From assembly GCA_017311315.1 (NCBI GenBank), contig CM029609.1:42803166-42867165 (forward strand): DNA of 64,000 bases, in the 5' to 3' direction. The notes beneath the pieces were generated by a model. That model did no database searches. It saw only the letters and a program-made list of their open reading frames with translations, and had not been told where the DNA came from. The translations under genes were made by a program, and so were the position numbers. This stretch comes from Dendrocalamus latiflorus (Eukaryota; Streptophyta; Magnoliopsida; Poales; Poaceae). Below, one piece after another: positions 11,818 to 23,250 of this stretch; position 1 is the stretch's first letter, and every line of letters begins with the position of its first letter.

Positions 11818-12021
11818 TGGATGATAAGCAATGACAAGTTATCTTGTGCTTTCCTTTTATAAATGCAATAATGCTAACAAGTGGGATTTGACTTGTCCAT
11901 GTGTAGGACTTGATATTTGTACAATAGGTCCCCTCTTGCCTTCTGTTTGTTCGTGTGTTTCAGTTGTTAAGTGGATGTGTGTTTGCTATGTGATAATGTG
12001 CCGGATTGCATTTGCTGCAGG

Positions 12022-12470
12022 CCCTTATCCAGATGGAGGATTTGGCTTCTGCAGTGAGCGTGCTGCAATACTACACTACGATTCAACTTAGCGTAAGGTA
12101 ATCGTTGTTCTTGGACCTCATGTTTCGTGCATCCTAAGTAAGAATTTCCTTATGGTGGTTCCATGGCAGCTGCGCCGCAGTTTGTAGAGTTGCTATAGCC
12201 TTATTTTTGATGCTGTTGTGATTATCCATAATACCTGAGAATTATGCCGTTTGTGGGTTGGGATGTGTCAAATATCATAATTTCACTTGACTTTGTTACG
12301 CTTTCATTGTCCAAAGATAAGATCACCAGTAGAGATGTGATATTCATATCATCATGTAACTTTTACCATGCTTTTATGCCATCTTAGAGGAAGAAATGTG
12401 TACTTGCAATTTTCATCCCACCAGGAACTGACTACTGATCAGAGCTCTCATGGACGAAATCCTGATCAGG
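12022..12470 (+). pseudogene. Polypyrimidine tract-binding protein (PTB) fragment, two exons
   Basis: Exon 12022-12096 encodes ALIQMEDLASAVSVLQYYTT and the exon at about 12389-12470 encodes GRNVYLQFSSHQELTTDQSS; both are followed by GT donors. This is the end of the first RRM and the following linker of plant PTB homologues, where ALVQM and NVYVQFSSHQELTT are highly conserved. Only this piece is present, between fragments of unrelated genes, so it is a Helitron-captured fragment. Confidence 0.8.
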
Positions 12471-12954
12471 TACGCTGTCATGATCCGGCTGCACTTTGGG
12501 TTCTCCCCTCTATTCTAGAGTGTGCTTATTTTTTTGTAGGTAATTGGCATTTGTATGTATTGCTATTGTCTCTGAACTCTGCATGTAACATCTTGTCCTA
12601 TTTTTTCTGTTTGGAGTGAGGGTTGCCCTTCTCTAATATACATATCGTGGTAACTGGCTTCACAATACCAACCTAACAAACAATTGGCTTTTTTTAAAAA
12701 ATGATATGCACAACTTAATAAGCTACATGTGCAAGAAACTTTCTTTTTCTTAAAAGGGATAATCAGACCTTAGCATGTTAGTAGGTTTTTGGCCATAATT
12801 TGGAAGTTCAGCTCGTACCGTTCGTATGGTTTGTAACTGATAGTTCCGCCAAGTCATAGAAAAAGATTTTGTCAAGGAAAATTTGTGGCCTGAACTTATC
12901 CCTCAAGTTGAAGCTAGCAATCCAGAGCAGCAATATGCTTAGTCCAGGCCAACA

Positions 12955-14290
12955 TCCTGAGTGAAATACCATTAATGCCCTCACAGTACTTCAATCCGTT
13001 GTTAGACCCTTCCAGGTATGTCTCATGACTCATGGATTATACATATGCTGTATACGCTTCTGACATGTTACTGAAAACCAACTCCTTCACCCTCTCTCTC
13101 TCTCTAGAAGCATGAACACATGAGTCTGACTTCAGTACATTCTGGCCCCTGCATTCTAAATAATTATAACTTTCTTGTTTAAGAGTTACTGTGCCTAGCT
13201 TGTCCGTATGTGATAATTAAAAGCAGAAAGTTAATTGCTCTCCATTGTTATTTCTTTTTGAGAATTCCCTATTGTTATTTTTCTGGCGTGCTCTGTTCAA
13301 ATTGCATAATACTCATTATTTAGGATTTCAACTCACTAGAGAACACTTAATATGCCTGTATCAACTTCTACTGTAGTTTCATACTAATCTATTTTAGTTA
13401 AATTCATTGATACAAATTTAACACATTAATATAATAATATTTTACTAGAAAAGATATTTATTCTCTAACTGTGTCATCTTACAGTATTTCTTGAACACAA
13501 AAGTTGTAAAAGAGCCTGTTCCGGAACAGTTGCAGCAAATCGCAGCTGAGATTCTTGTACTACTGGAAGTGACATTCCATCACTTTGCTAACAAGGTTTT
13601 GTGTTAATGCACTCTAATTTGCTCTAGATACTATATACGTCTTGATCGATGTTGACATTTTGTGACGTGTGCAATAGGTTCTGTTGTCGCACGATGGGAT
13701 TAAACTGGAATATGAGCAGCTCCTGCTTACCGCGTGCAAATGCATGCATTTCACTGTAAGCCCTGTTTTTATTTCTTCTTCCTGATGTATTAACAGTATC
13801 AACATAACATCGTCATTACCAGAAAATACTCAACACAAGAAAAAAATGTGGAAACTGTTTTCAGTAAACTATGTGGTGTTTGCAGAAGTATATTTGAGAG
13901 TACCAATTATCAATATTTGGGAAGGTAAAGCCAATGAAAGGGTGGACTGAGTAGTAGGGTATGTTTGTTGAACAAAGCTTGAATCATTAGCTTTTATGTT
14001 TATGTAGGCAATTTAGGAATGCCATACTGATTTTGTTCTTTTGCTTTTCTAAATGCTGCACTCACCTCTCTGTACATTTACATTGTTTTAATGCTGTAGC
14101 TTATGGACTTGATGACTTGTATGGTTGTTAACTTTCTATCATGGGTTTCTAATTGTGATACTTCTACAGGTGAGGCCCTACATGCCATCTAGAGTAAAGC
14201 ACATTTTGCCTTCCTTTTGCAAAGACATGTTCTGTATACTAGAATCATTAAATTTCAACAGTCCTCCTGAAGATGGTGCTACAATGAGGC
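12955..14290 (+). pseudogene. Importin-beta-like (ARM repeat) fragment, four exons
   Basis: Exons at about 12955-13015 (NTINALTVLQSVVRPFQ, with a TGA upstream), 13485-13595 (YFLNTKVVKEPVPEQLQQIA), 13678-13755 (VLLSHDGIKLEYEQLLL) and 14170-14290 (VRPYMPSRVKHILPSFCKD) are each bounded by AG and GT. They read as consecutive pieces of a plant importin-beta/karyopherin-like helical repeat protein; the family is from memory. The homology stops at ATMRL before the next coding part and continues into Helitron sequence. Confidence 0.55.
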
Positions 14291-15197
14291 TCCCACTGTG
14301 TGAGATGTAGGTAGCTCCAAGGGAGAACCTACTTGGGGTCCCTACATTGTAATGAGATTGATGGGCATTTACTGAGGTTATAACGTAGTATGAAGACCCA
14401 AACCTCAACTGGAATTAGAACTCTGGTTCTAAAAAAAAACTAGAATAAGAAAACTAACATGCACAAAAAATATTTCTAGAGTCAGCTGCATTTTGAGTTT
14501 CATCACATATGCAGTTGCTATTTATTTTCGTGTTGTAATTGCAAAACCACCACCATGATTTAGTTTATTTGTCAATTGTCATGCTGACTGCAAATGGATA
14601 TACTATTCCAAAGAAGTATTATTGTCACCAGTCAGAAATTGGTTCCTCGCTTCCTTGAATGGTTGATTGTTAGACGTGCTGAACATAAAACTTCTAAGTT
14701 CTAACCTGGTTTCTCTATTGGTTGGCATAATGTGTTTGCCAAGCTAAACCTAAGGTTATAATTTTAATGAAATATGTATAAATTCTTCAACCCCTTCCAT
14801 TTTCGACAATTTCCTTTTCTTTAATATGGGCCAAAATTTCTTATATGGTCAGATATAATGTTACCTTAGCAGAACTAATAAGTAGTAAGCACCTATTTAG
14901 TAGGCAAAGTTGGTTATGAACTTAAGCATTTCGGAGTTATACCAAATTCACAGTTTCAATCTGAGCAAATATTCTAGATTAACTGGTCATGGCTGTTGAC
15001 TCAATCAGTAAGTTCTGTCTTGGTTGATTTTAAATGGCTTTTCTTATCTGTTGGTTATAGCACTGACACAAACTGAATTGTTGGGAGGGAAGAATAGTTT
15101 TTTAGATATTGTTCTTAAGTCATATCTTAGATATTCAGTTCATCACGCCATTATTTATCCTGTTGTATGAGTAGCGTTAGCACGGGCACACTACTAG

Positions 15198-15544
15198 TAT
15201 AAGTTATTACTTTAAAATGAATATCATACTTTGGCCTGCACTCGATATTAACCCTTCAGCTTCTTCACTCAAGATTCCTATTTAGCTTAAGATTTTCTGA
15301 ACTATACTAGCTCCTTGGATTTGCTGTTTCTCGTTTCTAGCTCTAAGTTTACATTGAGTTTTTTAGATGATACATTTAGAGCTAGCAGATACTATTTGTT
15401 GCTGGAATTCTAAGAACAACTTAATGTTTGGCAATAGTATATCTTCTGGTTTTATTGCTGAAACTCCATTGGACTGTGACAGCAACCCTTCAAAGCCAAA
15501 CACATTAGCGTTCGACCTTCAGACCATGCTTATGCTGCTACTGT
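15198..15544. other. Host sequence after Helitron-1
   Basis: AT-rich sequence between the Helitron 3' end and a hAT-like element. A 70-residue open frame at 15367-15579 has no recognisable domain and runs into the transposon, so it is not called as a gene. Confidence 0.4.
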
Positions 15545-16300
15545 TAGGGATGAAAACAGATTGGATATATTCCGATTGATCTAGACTATTTTTTAGTACG
15601 GATATTGTTGGCTCAGATATTTATCGTATAGTATCGGATCGGAAACGAATACAGATTTGATAGCTCATTATCTGGCGAATACAGATTTGGATTATCCGGA
15701 TATTTAGGAGCTGGATGTCCGCAGCATATATCCTTTATTTCAGCCTAGCCCATTTACATAATAATTTAGTAGCCTACTATACCTGTTCTTTTTGGTTTTG
15801 GCTTATAGTTTTTGGCTGCGGCTTATGACTTTTGGTCTGTTTGTGAGAGAGACTACGGAGTAATAGAAACTCGCGTACAGTTTTGGCCAATATAAATGAA
15901 GTTATTATAGTATATACTATAATCAACTTGTAAATCTCATCTTGAAAAAAAATACTTTGTTTGAGAGCTAGTTACTGTAGAAAAGTAAAAAAAAAACAGT
16001 TTTTAGAAACTAAAAAGAATAGGCTCAATATATGGAGTCAGGGAAGGAAACTAAGCTTATATGAAGATTTCATGAATGTTTGGATTAAATAAATAATTTA
16101 TATTTTTTATTCATTTGGAGCATATACTTTAAAGGGTTTCATGTTCCAAGAAATATTCGTGACAGTATTCGATTCATATTCGCTCTGTATTTGTGCTCAA
16201 TATTATTCGTATTCGTATCTGGGTATCCATATCCAGAGAAAAATATGAAAACAAATATGTTATGATCATTATCCGTCCGTATTCGATCCGTTTTCACCTA
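15545..16300. mobile_element. hAT-like element (TAGGGATGAAAACNGAT ends), copy 1
   Basis: The left end TAGGGATGAAAACAGATTGG pairs with the right end ...CGATCCGTTTTCACCTA as an inverted repeat. Internal repeats of CGGATAT/ATATCCG type are characteristic of this common grass family. A second copy is at 39001-39859 and a partial one at 18839. A smaller MITE is nested at 15782-16023. No transposase is present. Confidence 0.7.
15782..16023. mobile_element. MITE family M1, copy 1, nested in the hAT-like element
   Basis: Ends CCTGTTCTTTTTGGTTTTGG and the complement of ...ACTAAAAAGAATAGG. It shares with four other copies (38139, 40684, 49441, 58094) the order GGCTTATAGTTTTTGGCT, GAGAGAxxTACGGAG, ATAATxAACTTGTA and TCTTGAAAAAA...ACTGTAG. 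Confidence 0.65.
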
Positions 16301-16384
16301 GCTACTATTGATATTCTTCTGCCTACTTATGTACAATAAGTTGTGAGCATAAACATTATCACATGGTTGATTTTACATACTTTA

Positions 16385-16800
16385 ATGTTCTTAATGTAGT
16401 TGTTAAGAGATAAGAATATTCGGCGATGTATATTATTGCTACAAGGTCTCTTTGCAATAATAACATGCCTAATCACACAATCTAGTGGCTCAGGTTCTAC
16501 GAAGTATGTTATGTCTGTAGTTTCCTCATTATCATGTTGCGTGTTAGGGTTAGTTGTTGTCTTAGGTCTAAAAAAATATTTGGGCTATCGTGCTCTTCAT
16601 TTACAAATGAATGGCGTGGCAGCCCAAAGATTCTATTACGCCTAAGACAGCAACTAATCCCAACACATAACATGATGAGGAAGAAACAACAGATATAACT
16701 TACTCTATAGAATCTGATACACTGGAGTGTGTGATTTGTCATTTCAAATAAATCTTGTAGCAATAACACGACCTTCCCTTAAGGTTGTGTCTAAGAACTT
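16385..16800. repeat. Long inverted repeat, about 415 bp, near-perfect hairpin
   Basis: The two halves pair over nearly their whole length with a tiny loop around 16604. TATTATTGCTACAAG (left) pairs with CTTGTAGCAATAACA (right), TCCTCATTATCATGTTG with its complement at about 16669, and TTTGGGCT with AGCCCAAAG next to the loop. It could be a foldback MITE or a source of hairpin small RNA. Short open frames on both strands here reflect the palindrome. Confidence 0.75.
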
Positions 16801-16862
16801 CAACTCACAATTTGTGTGATGTAACATGTATTTCTCAACAACTACTAGACAAACATTAACAT

Positions 16863-18836
16863 TGTAAGATCGAGGAGGCCGACTAGAGTGGGGTGAATAG
16901 ACGGTTTTAAAAAACTTTCTTTTATTCATATTTGATTAAAACCAAATATATAATGCGAAAGTGTAACTCAATTTGGTTTAGCACAAATAAGGCCTAAATC
17001 GTCCACCAATTAACACATAATGGAGAAGTTAGATGATAACCCGATTGCAAATGAGTATATATGAACTACACAAGCTATATATACTTAAAGAATGTGTTTC
17101 AAAATAAAAATCCTAAATATATGTATTAAAGAAAATATGGATCAATGCTTATAAAACCTCAAAACATAGAGTGAACTCCTCCTAAATGTGTGCATACAAG
17201 TATGTGTAATGAAGACATATGCACATATTTATTTTCGACAAATTGTAGAGTTCAATCTATATTTTGGATCTAAGGAATACACTAATATATAAGAATATGA
17301 TTTTGAATACATATCTCTTTGATTTCACCTTTTCATACAAATGAGACTAAGCAATAATATACTTAAATAAACATATTAATCTCACCTATAGATTTGTCAT
17401 TTAATTATATATTTGGATGTGAGGAATGCAACAAGATTATAAGAAAGATATCGAATGTATCTCTCAATGATTTCACCTTTTCATCTATATGAGACTAAGT
17501 AATATCATAATCAATAAACAATGTTAGTTTCACAAATACATTTGTCATTATCACCAAAATCTCATAATAGTATTTGTCATTATCACCAAAACCAACTTAA
17601 ATAAAGCTTAAACTTTCACACGTGCAATCCCTACATGACCAATCCAAAAATGACACGTGCAATTCCTGCACAGTCAATCCAAAAATGACACGTGTAAGCC
17701 TTGCATGGCTAATCCAATATATGCAATCCGTGCATTAGTCTCCTACCAACCACTCGCTTGAGGCTTCACCGTTTTAGAAAATATTTTCATATTTCCAGTG
17801 GTAACCCATGTTACAATTCTTATTACCATGTTTTCAAGTTTAATTGGCCATATTTGTGTTCTAATTTAATTTACCACTAAAGCATTTATAAGCACAACCA
17901 TAATCTAGTAGAGTTTGACCAATGGCAAAGTTATTATCATTGTAAGTATCTTAGAGCGACGTGGCAAGCAAATATCAAGTGCATAGTATAACTAGGCAAT
18001 AAACTTTTAACATAGCATTTAAGTAAATAACCTTAATAAGCATGCATTTGTATTTGAAAACAAATTATTTTTATTTAAAAACTAGATTTAGAATTATCAA
18101 TTATAAGGACTTGCCTTGATCAAATATGGTAAGGGTGAAATCTTCCTCGTCAACAACGGGACTATCCAAAGCGTCAAAATCTATACATACAAAATCATTC
18201 ATATTCAACACAATATTCAAGTAAAATTTAAATAAGCTCTAAAATTTATGATTTCAGTTTTGATGGAAATATTTTGAGTTTATACGACGTTAGAAATAAA
18301 AATAACTGGATTTGGATTTGAAATGAAAAAGTTATGGCCTTTCAAAGTTTGAACCGAAATAAAATTCCAGAAATTCAAAAATTTATGATAGGTGGGGTCG
18401 GCCGGTCGGCTATAATTATCTTTTATTTTTCGTTATTTTTCTTAAGAAACATTTGGTGGTTGACATGTGGGATCTAGTGGGTTTTAATTTATTTTCCAAT
18501 TATTTTTATTTAGAAAATTCGGAGAGACTGATAGGTGGGATCACGGTTCATATGGACTTGGTCCACGCGCTTGTCTATAGAGAGCAGGACTAACATGTCG
18601 GAGATAGTGGCCCATAGGCTTGGTTTGTGCGATGGTTTAAAGGTTATGGGTCCACATGTCAATGAGTTATGGGCTTTAAACCGGAGTTAATTAGGATTCT
18701 TATCCTTAGGGGCCCACATGTCATACTTATGTTAATCATATACTTAACGATTAACTTAATTACTGAATTAAGTAACTATCTGATAGTTGGGGCCCACTAG
18801 TTAGTGAGACCGAACAAAGTCTCAGAGGAGTCCGTT
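16863..18836. mobile_element. LTR-like repeat starting TGTAAGATCGAGGAGGCCGACTAGAG, copy 1
   Basis: The start shares GATCGAGGAGGCCGACTAGAG, GTGAATAG, AACTAAAACCAA(G)TATATAAT and CAATTTGGTTTxGC with 23393 onward, so both are copies of one repeat, probably an LTR. The body is AT-rich, with imperfect direct repeats such as CCAATCCAAAAATGACACGTG at about 17640-17690. I see no coding domain and cannot fix the right end; the last kilobase may be host or another repeat. Confidence 0.45.
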
Positions 18837-18838
18837 GC

Positions 18839-19045
18839 TAGGGGTGCAAACAGAGCGGATGTGAATGGATATCGCTCATCCTGTATACTTTTTCATTTAT
18901 TTTCTTGTAGTCGGAGTCAGACATGGATAGCTCCAAATAAGAATACGAATACGGATATTCTCGATCACGAATGTGGAGTAAATACATGTTGCTCTGAATA
19001 TAGTTAATCTTAGTCACGAATATTTAGTCAGATAATGCGTGAAAA
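18839..19045. mobile_element. Partial hAT-like element
   Basis: Starts TAGGGGTGCAAACAGAGCGG, the same end as the elements at 15545 and 39001, and continues with AATACGAATACGGATATTC. I do not find the opposite end, so it is truncated or strongly diverged. Confidence 0.5.
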
Positions 19046-19556
19046 CAAAAACCATATATGTCGCACTATAAAAATCAATCAACCATACTACATGTCCAAA
19101 ATGGAACCACATTAGTAGTTTAACAAGCAAATTTAACTATTTCACATGATAACAGGGACTAGTTAAGTAAGTAGTACTTGTAAGTAGTTATTACTAAGTA
19201 TCTAACTAGCAAAAGTTCATGTAAAAAAGCCTTGGGAGCTACACTAGACTCTCGTGATAATAAAGAACTTGGGAGTGAAAAGAGTGGCTTAAACTATTGT
19301 ACTTTGGAAAATTAGGGAATAGAAATCTAATGGCTGCTCCATCAAAGTAGTATCAGTTTTTCTGTGCATCGTGAGAGGGTCCGAATGTTAGAATAATAAT
19401 GGGGGTCCAAATATTATTTGTTTTTTTCTTGCAATAGAATAGAACGGCCGTAATCTGCAGTGCAATCTACTCCATATGATGGAAAGAAGCCCAAAATAAA
19501 AAAGACTCGGCCCACCATTGCGGCCCAAAAGCTTTCCACTCACACAGCTGCATAAA
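19046..19556. other. Promoter-side sequence of the gene starting at 23304
   Basis: AT-rich sequence ending with GGCCCACCATTGCGGCCCAAAAG and a CATAAA just before Helitron-2. Removing Helitron-2 joins this to the leader and ATG at 23304, so these GGCCCA motifs probably belonged to that gene's promoter. Confidence 0.45.
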
Positions 19557-19823
19557 TCTCTACTCCTTTAAAGTTTAAGTTAGTGGTAGTAGGTCCATTC
19601 TCCCTTGACTCTTAATAGCCGTCCGTTCTTCCTTGACTCTTCATAGTCGTTAGATCTCACGATCTCCCTTTCTACACGTACGCGGCTCCCCAACTGCTCC
19701 CCACAACCAGAGAACCTCCCCCATCTCAACTCCCCTCCCTCTCAAATGCGCTCCTCTTTCCCCAAAATCCCAATCCCTCCCCCTCTCTAACGAGACCACT
19801 CCCCGCCGAGTGATGCTTCCACA

Positions 19824-20362
19824 ATGGCGCCGCGTCACCGCAAGAAGCGCAACCATGGTGAGTCACCGCTGGAGCCCTCCCCTCGGCACGACAACCTCCA
19901 TGGCTCCGCCCTCCCAATCCCTGCGCGGCACGACCATGGTGAGTCGTCGCTGGAGTCATGGGCTCAGCTCACTCCCGCCCCTCGCTACCATCGTCTTCCT
20001 CCTTATTGCCGCCGCAGCGGCCGCCGCTGGTGCTCCCACTCAAGCTCTCCTACCCCAACGCTAGCCAGCTCGCCTCGGTCCGGCGTGGGGTCAGCGACAG
20101 CGCCCGCCCTAATGCCCGCATGCGCCTCCATGATGATCTCCTCACCAACGGGTCGGTACAGCTCAACCCCACACCGTCTCGTTGTTTTGTTGCTTTATTG
20201 GATTTGAGGCGAGAAGATTTGTACTTGTTGTCGTGTTGGTTAGGTATTACATGATGAGGCTGTACATCGGGATGCGCCGTAGGAGTTCGCGCTGATCGTG
20301 GACTCAAGGAGCACCCTCACCAACGTGCCCAGCGCCACCTACGACCAGTGCAGCAACCACCA
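19824..20362 (+). pseudogene. Plant aspartic protease (A1 family) N-terminal fragment
   Basis: The segment encodes, in shifting frames, a signal-peptide-like stretch (LATIVFLLIAAAAAAAGAPT), LSYPNASQLASVRRGV, ARMRLHDDLLTNG, YYMMRLYIG, then EFALIVDSRSTLTNVPSATY and DQCSNHQ. This order (propeptide, RLYIGTPPQ, ALIVDSGST, CxxCxxHQ) is that of plant nepenthesin/pepsin-type proteases. Defects are at least two frameshifts, TAG where Gln of PPQ is expected (about 20281), and the first catalytic motif reading DSRST instead of DSGST. Only the region around the first active site is present; an intron donor follows HQ and the minisatellite occupies what was the intron. Confidence 0.7.
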
Positions 20363-20449
20363 GGTGGGGCTTGATTCCTGTGCTTCTTTGTTTAGGTACC
20401 TTTGAAATCTTGTATGATGATTAGATTAATTAGGATGGTCGCAAGCATA

Positions 20450-22178
20450 GCTAGTGGCCATAGCTCGTGGTCGTAGCTTGTGATTGTAGCCTGTGGTCGA
20501 AGACGGTTGTCGTAGCCAGTGGTCGTAGCTCGTGGTCATAGCTTATGGTGGTAGCCCGTGGTCGTAGCCAGTGATTAAACACTGTGGTCGTAGCTAGTGG
20601 TCGTAGCCCGTGGTTGTAGCCTGTGGCCGAAGCCAGTGATCGTAGCCTATGGTTGTAGTCCATGGTCATAGTCTGTGGTTGTAGCCCATGGTCATAGCCC
20701 GTGATCGAAGACGGTTATCATAGCCAGTGATCGAAGACTGTGGTCGTAGCGAGTGGTTGAAGACTGTGATGGTTGTAGCCTGTGGTCATAGCCAGTGGTC
20801 GAACACTGCGGTCGTAGCCAGTAGTCGTAGCCTGTGGTCATAGCCCAGTGTCATAGCCAGTGGTCGTAGTTCTTGATCGTAGCTTGTGGTTGTGGCTTGT
20901 GGTCGAAGACGGTGGTCGTATCTAGTGGTCAAACATTGTGGTTGTAGCCAGTGATTGTAGCCTGTGGTCGTAGCCTATGGTCAAACACTATGGTCGTAGC
21001 CTGTGGTCGAAGCTAGTGGTCGTAGCCACAGTGATCGTAGCTATAGTGGTCGACGGTCGATTGTCGTAGCTACAGTCGACCTCGGTGCTAGAAGACCTGT
21101 GTGGTCGGAGATGCAGTCGAGGTGCTGTGGTCGTAACATGTGGTCAAAGACTGTGGTCATAGCCAGTGGTCGAATACAGTAGTCGTAGCCTGTGGTCGTA
21201 GCCAGTGGTCATAGCTAGTAGTTGTAAATGGTGGTCGTGACCAGTGGTCGAACACTGCGGTCGTAGCTTGTGGTCATAGCTCGTGGTCGTAGCCTGTGGT
21301 CATAGCCAGTGGTCGTAGCCTGTGGTCGAAGACGGTGGTCATAGCCCGTGGTCGTAGCCAGTGGTCGAACACTACGGTCGTAGCCAGTGGTCGTAGCTCA
21401 TGGTCGTAGCTAGTGGTCATAGCTCGTGGTCGTAGCCTGTGGTCGTCGCTCATGGTCGTAACCGGTGGTTATAGCCCATAGTCGTAGCCAGTGGTCGTAG
21501 CCTGTGTGCATAGCTGCTGGTCGTAGCCAATGGTCGAACACCATGGTCGTAGCTCGAGGTTGTAGCTTGTGGTGGTAGCCTATGGTCGAAGACGCTGGTT
21601 GTAGTCCGTGGTCGTAGCTTGTGGTCATAGCCACAGTGGTCGTAGCCTATGGTTATAGCCCGTGGTCGTAGCCAATGGTCGAAGACGGTTGTTGTATCCA
21701 GTGGTTGAAGACGGTTGTCGTAGCCAGTCGTCGAAGACGGTTGTCGTAGCCAATGGTCGAAAACTGTGGTCGCAGCAAGTGGTTGAAGACTATGGTCGTA
21801 GCCAGTGGTCGTAGCCTGTCGTCGTAGATGGTGATCGTAGCTTGTGCTTGTAACCCATGGTCGTAGCCAGTGGTCGACCACTGCGATCGTAGTCCGTGGT
21901 CGTAGCCAGTGGTCGAACGTTGTGGTCGTAGCTACAGTGGTCGTAGCCCGTAGTTGTACGTTGTAATCGTAGCCAGTGGTCGTATGCTATGGTCATAGCT
22001 ACAGTGGTCAACAGTCGATTGTCGTAGCTATAGTCGACCTCGGTGGTAGAAGACCTATGTGGTCGGAGATGTAGTCGAGGTGTTGTGGTCGCAGCCAGTG
22101 GTCGTAGCCTGTGATCGTAACCAGTGGTCGAACACTGCGGTCGTAGCCGGTGGTCATAGCTCGTGGTCGTAGCCCGTG
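20450..22178. repeat. GTGGTCGTAGCC(A/T) minisatellite, about 1.7 kb
   Basis: Roughly 130 imperfect 12-13-bp units of the type AGTGGTCGTAGCC with variants GAAGAC and CATAGCC. Two copies of a non-unit block (TCGATTGTCGTAGCTAxAGTCGACCTCGG...GGTCGGAGATGxAGTCGAGG) at about 21043-21130 and 22001-22090 are 958 bp apart, showing a higher-order duplication. Open frames reading Thr-Thr-x-Tyr-Asp-His on the minus strand are translations of the array. Confidence 0.95.
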
Positions 22179-22179
22179 A

Positions 22180-22662
22180 GATTTGGTCATATTTAGCACT
22201 GTTTATCACGCAAATACCAAATTTAGCCCCCCAAATCACCGTAATTTCATTTTTAGCACCCTCCCCAGGCGCGGGACTAAGCGAGCGCGACATGTGTGCA
22301 GTGGTGCGGTCGGGGAGCGCATGACTCAAACCGTGGTCGTGAGCGTGGTCCGTGGTCGTAAATGGTTTGCGACCACGACCAAGCTTATATGACCACGCTC
22401 ATGACCACGGCTTACGACCACACTCACGAACACGCCTTACGACCACGGCTTACAACCACGACCATGCCTTACGACCACGACCACGGCTTATAAGACCACA
22501 TGCACGATCAGACCAGTACACGGTTTGAGTCATGCGCTCCCCGACCGCACCAATGCAGACGTGTAGTCCCGTGCTTGGGGAGGAGGCTACAAATGGAATT
22601 ACAGTGATTCGGGGGCTAAATTTGGCATTCATGTGATAAACAGTGCTAAATCTGACCAAAGT
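22180..22662. mobile_element. Non-autonomous MULE-like MITE inside the minisatellite
   Basis: Long terminal inverted repeats of about 115 bp: TTTGGTCATATTTAGCACTG at the left pairs with CAGTGCTAAATCTGACCAAA at the right, and CCAAATTTAGCCCCC and GCGCGGGACTA also match. The centre is made of CTTACGACCACGGC/GACCACG units. The subterminal GGTGCGGTCGGGGAGCGCA appears on both sides. Flanking array sequence makes the 9-bp duplication ambiguous. Confidence 0.75.
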
Positions 22663-23250
22663 TCATAGCTCGTGGTCGTAGCCACACATAGGAACTGGAG
22701 GTTGTTGTGATGATTCTATCAAATCTGAGTACTTTTACAAAGACTGCCTCTCTCTCCATTGCTTTATGTGGGAGGCGATATACTGCTCTCACACATGCAT
22801 GCATATACACATACACTCAAGTACTCAGAATCTCAGTATTGACAGCTTCCTGTTAAGCGAATATTGCTACGTTTGATGATGATATGATGTTTATTTGTAT
22901 CATAATATGCTGAGTACCTCCAATTCCATTGACTATTTTGCTGTTGTTGTTGTTGCTATCTATATTTGTTTTGTTTCCTCTCGAGTGTGCTGTGAACTGG
23001 CATTTTTAAAGCAAGGCATACATGTTAAAAGAGTTAGGATGAACATACTAAAGTGATGACTTACCTCTATCTTTTTTTAATAAAAAAATTGGGAGGCTAC
23101 AACAATATTTTTTTCGTTTCTTAAAAAGCAGTCCATCATCAAATGTTTTTCTTTGTTTATATTTCGTGAACTGACAGACATGTGCTTCCCCTATATATCC
23201 ATGTCTGTTGAATGTTTTTGTTCTGTAGCAACGCACGGGCACTCAACTAG

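Larger units (their letters stand above)
10177..15197 (+). mobile_element. Helitron-1, about 5.0 kb, carrying fragments of four genes
   Basis: The 3' end at 15194-15197 is CTAG preceded by AGCACGGGCACACTA, matching the grass Helitron 3' pattern (GCACG, then five and four bases, then CTAG) and followed by T at 15198. The 5' end is placed at TCTACCCTACTCTA (10177), close to the usual TCT-A-TA-C-TA start, but the preceding base is G rather than A, so the exact start is uncertain. The first 600 bp resemble Helitron-3 in reverse orientation. Inside are exons of a CASP-like gene, an RRM gene, a PTB gene and an importin-beta-like gene, all on the plus strand. There is no Rep/helicase gene, so it is non-autonomous. 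Confidence 0.8.
19557..23250 (+). mobile_element. Helitron-2, 3.7 kb, with aspartic protease fragment and minisatellite
   Basis: The 5' end TCTCTACTCCTTTA follows A at 19556 and fits the grass Helitron start with one mismatch. The 3' end is CTGTAGCAACGCACGGGCAC, then TCAA, then CTAG (23247-23250), followed by T at 23251. This gives both diagnostic termini and the A/T insertion site. It carries no Rep/helicase. Its cargo is a broken aspartic protease gene piece and a long minisatellite that itself contains a MULE-type MITE. Confidence 0.85.

Noticed and set aside
20450..22178. Possible CRISPR-like array
   Set aside because: There are no regular spacers, units are degenerate and contiguous, and this is a plant genome.
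20451..22329. Minus-strand frames with repeated Thr-Thr-x-Tyr-Asp-His
   Set aside because: Period and composition follow the 12-13-bp DNA repeat; there is no start context, splice site or domain.
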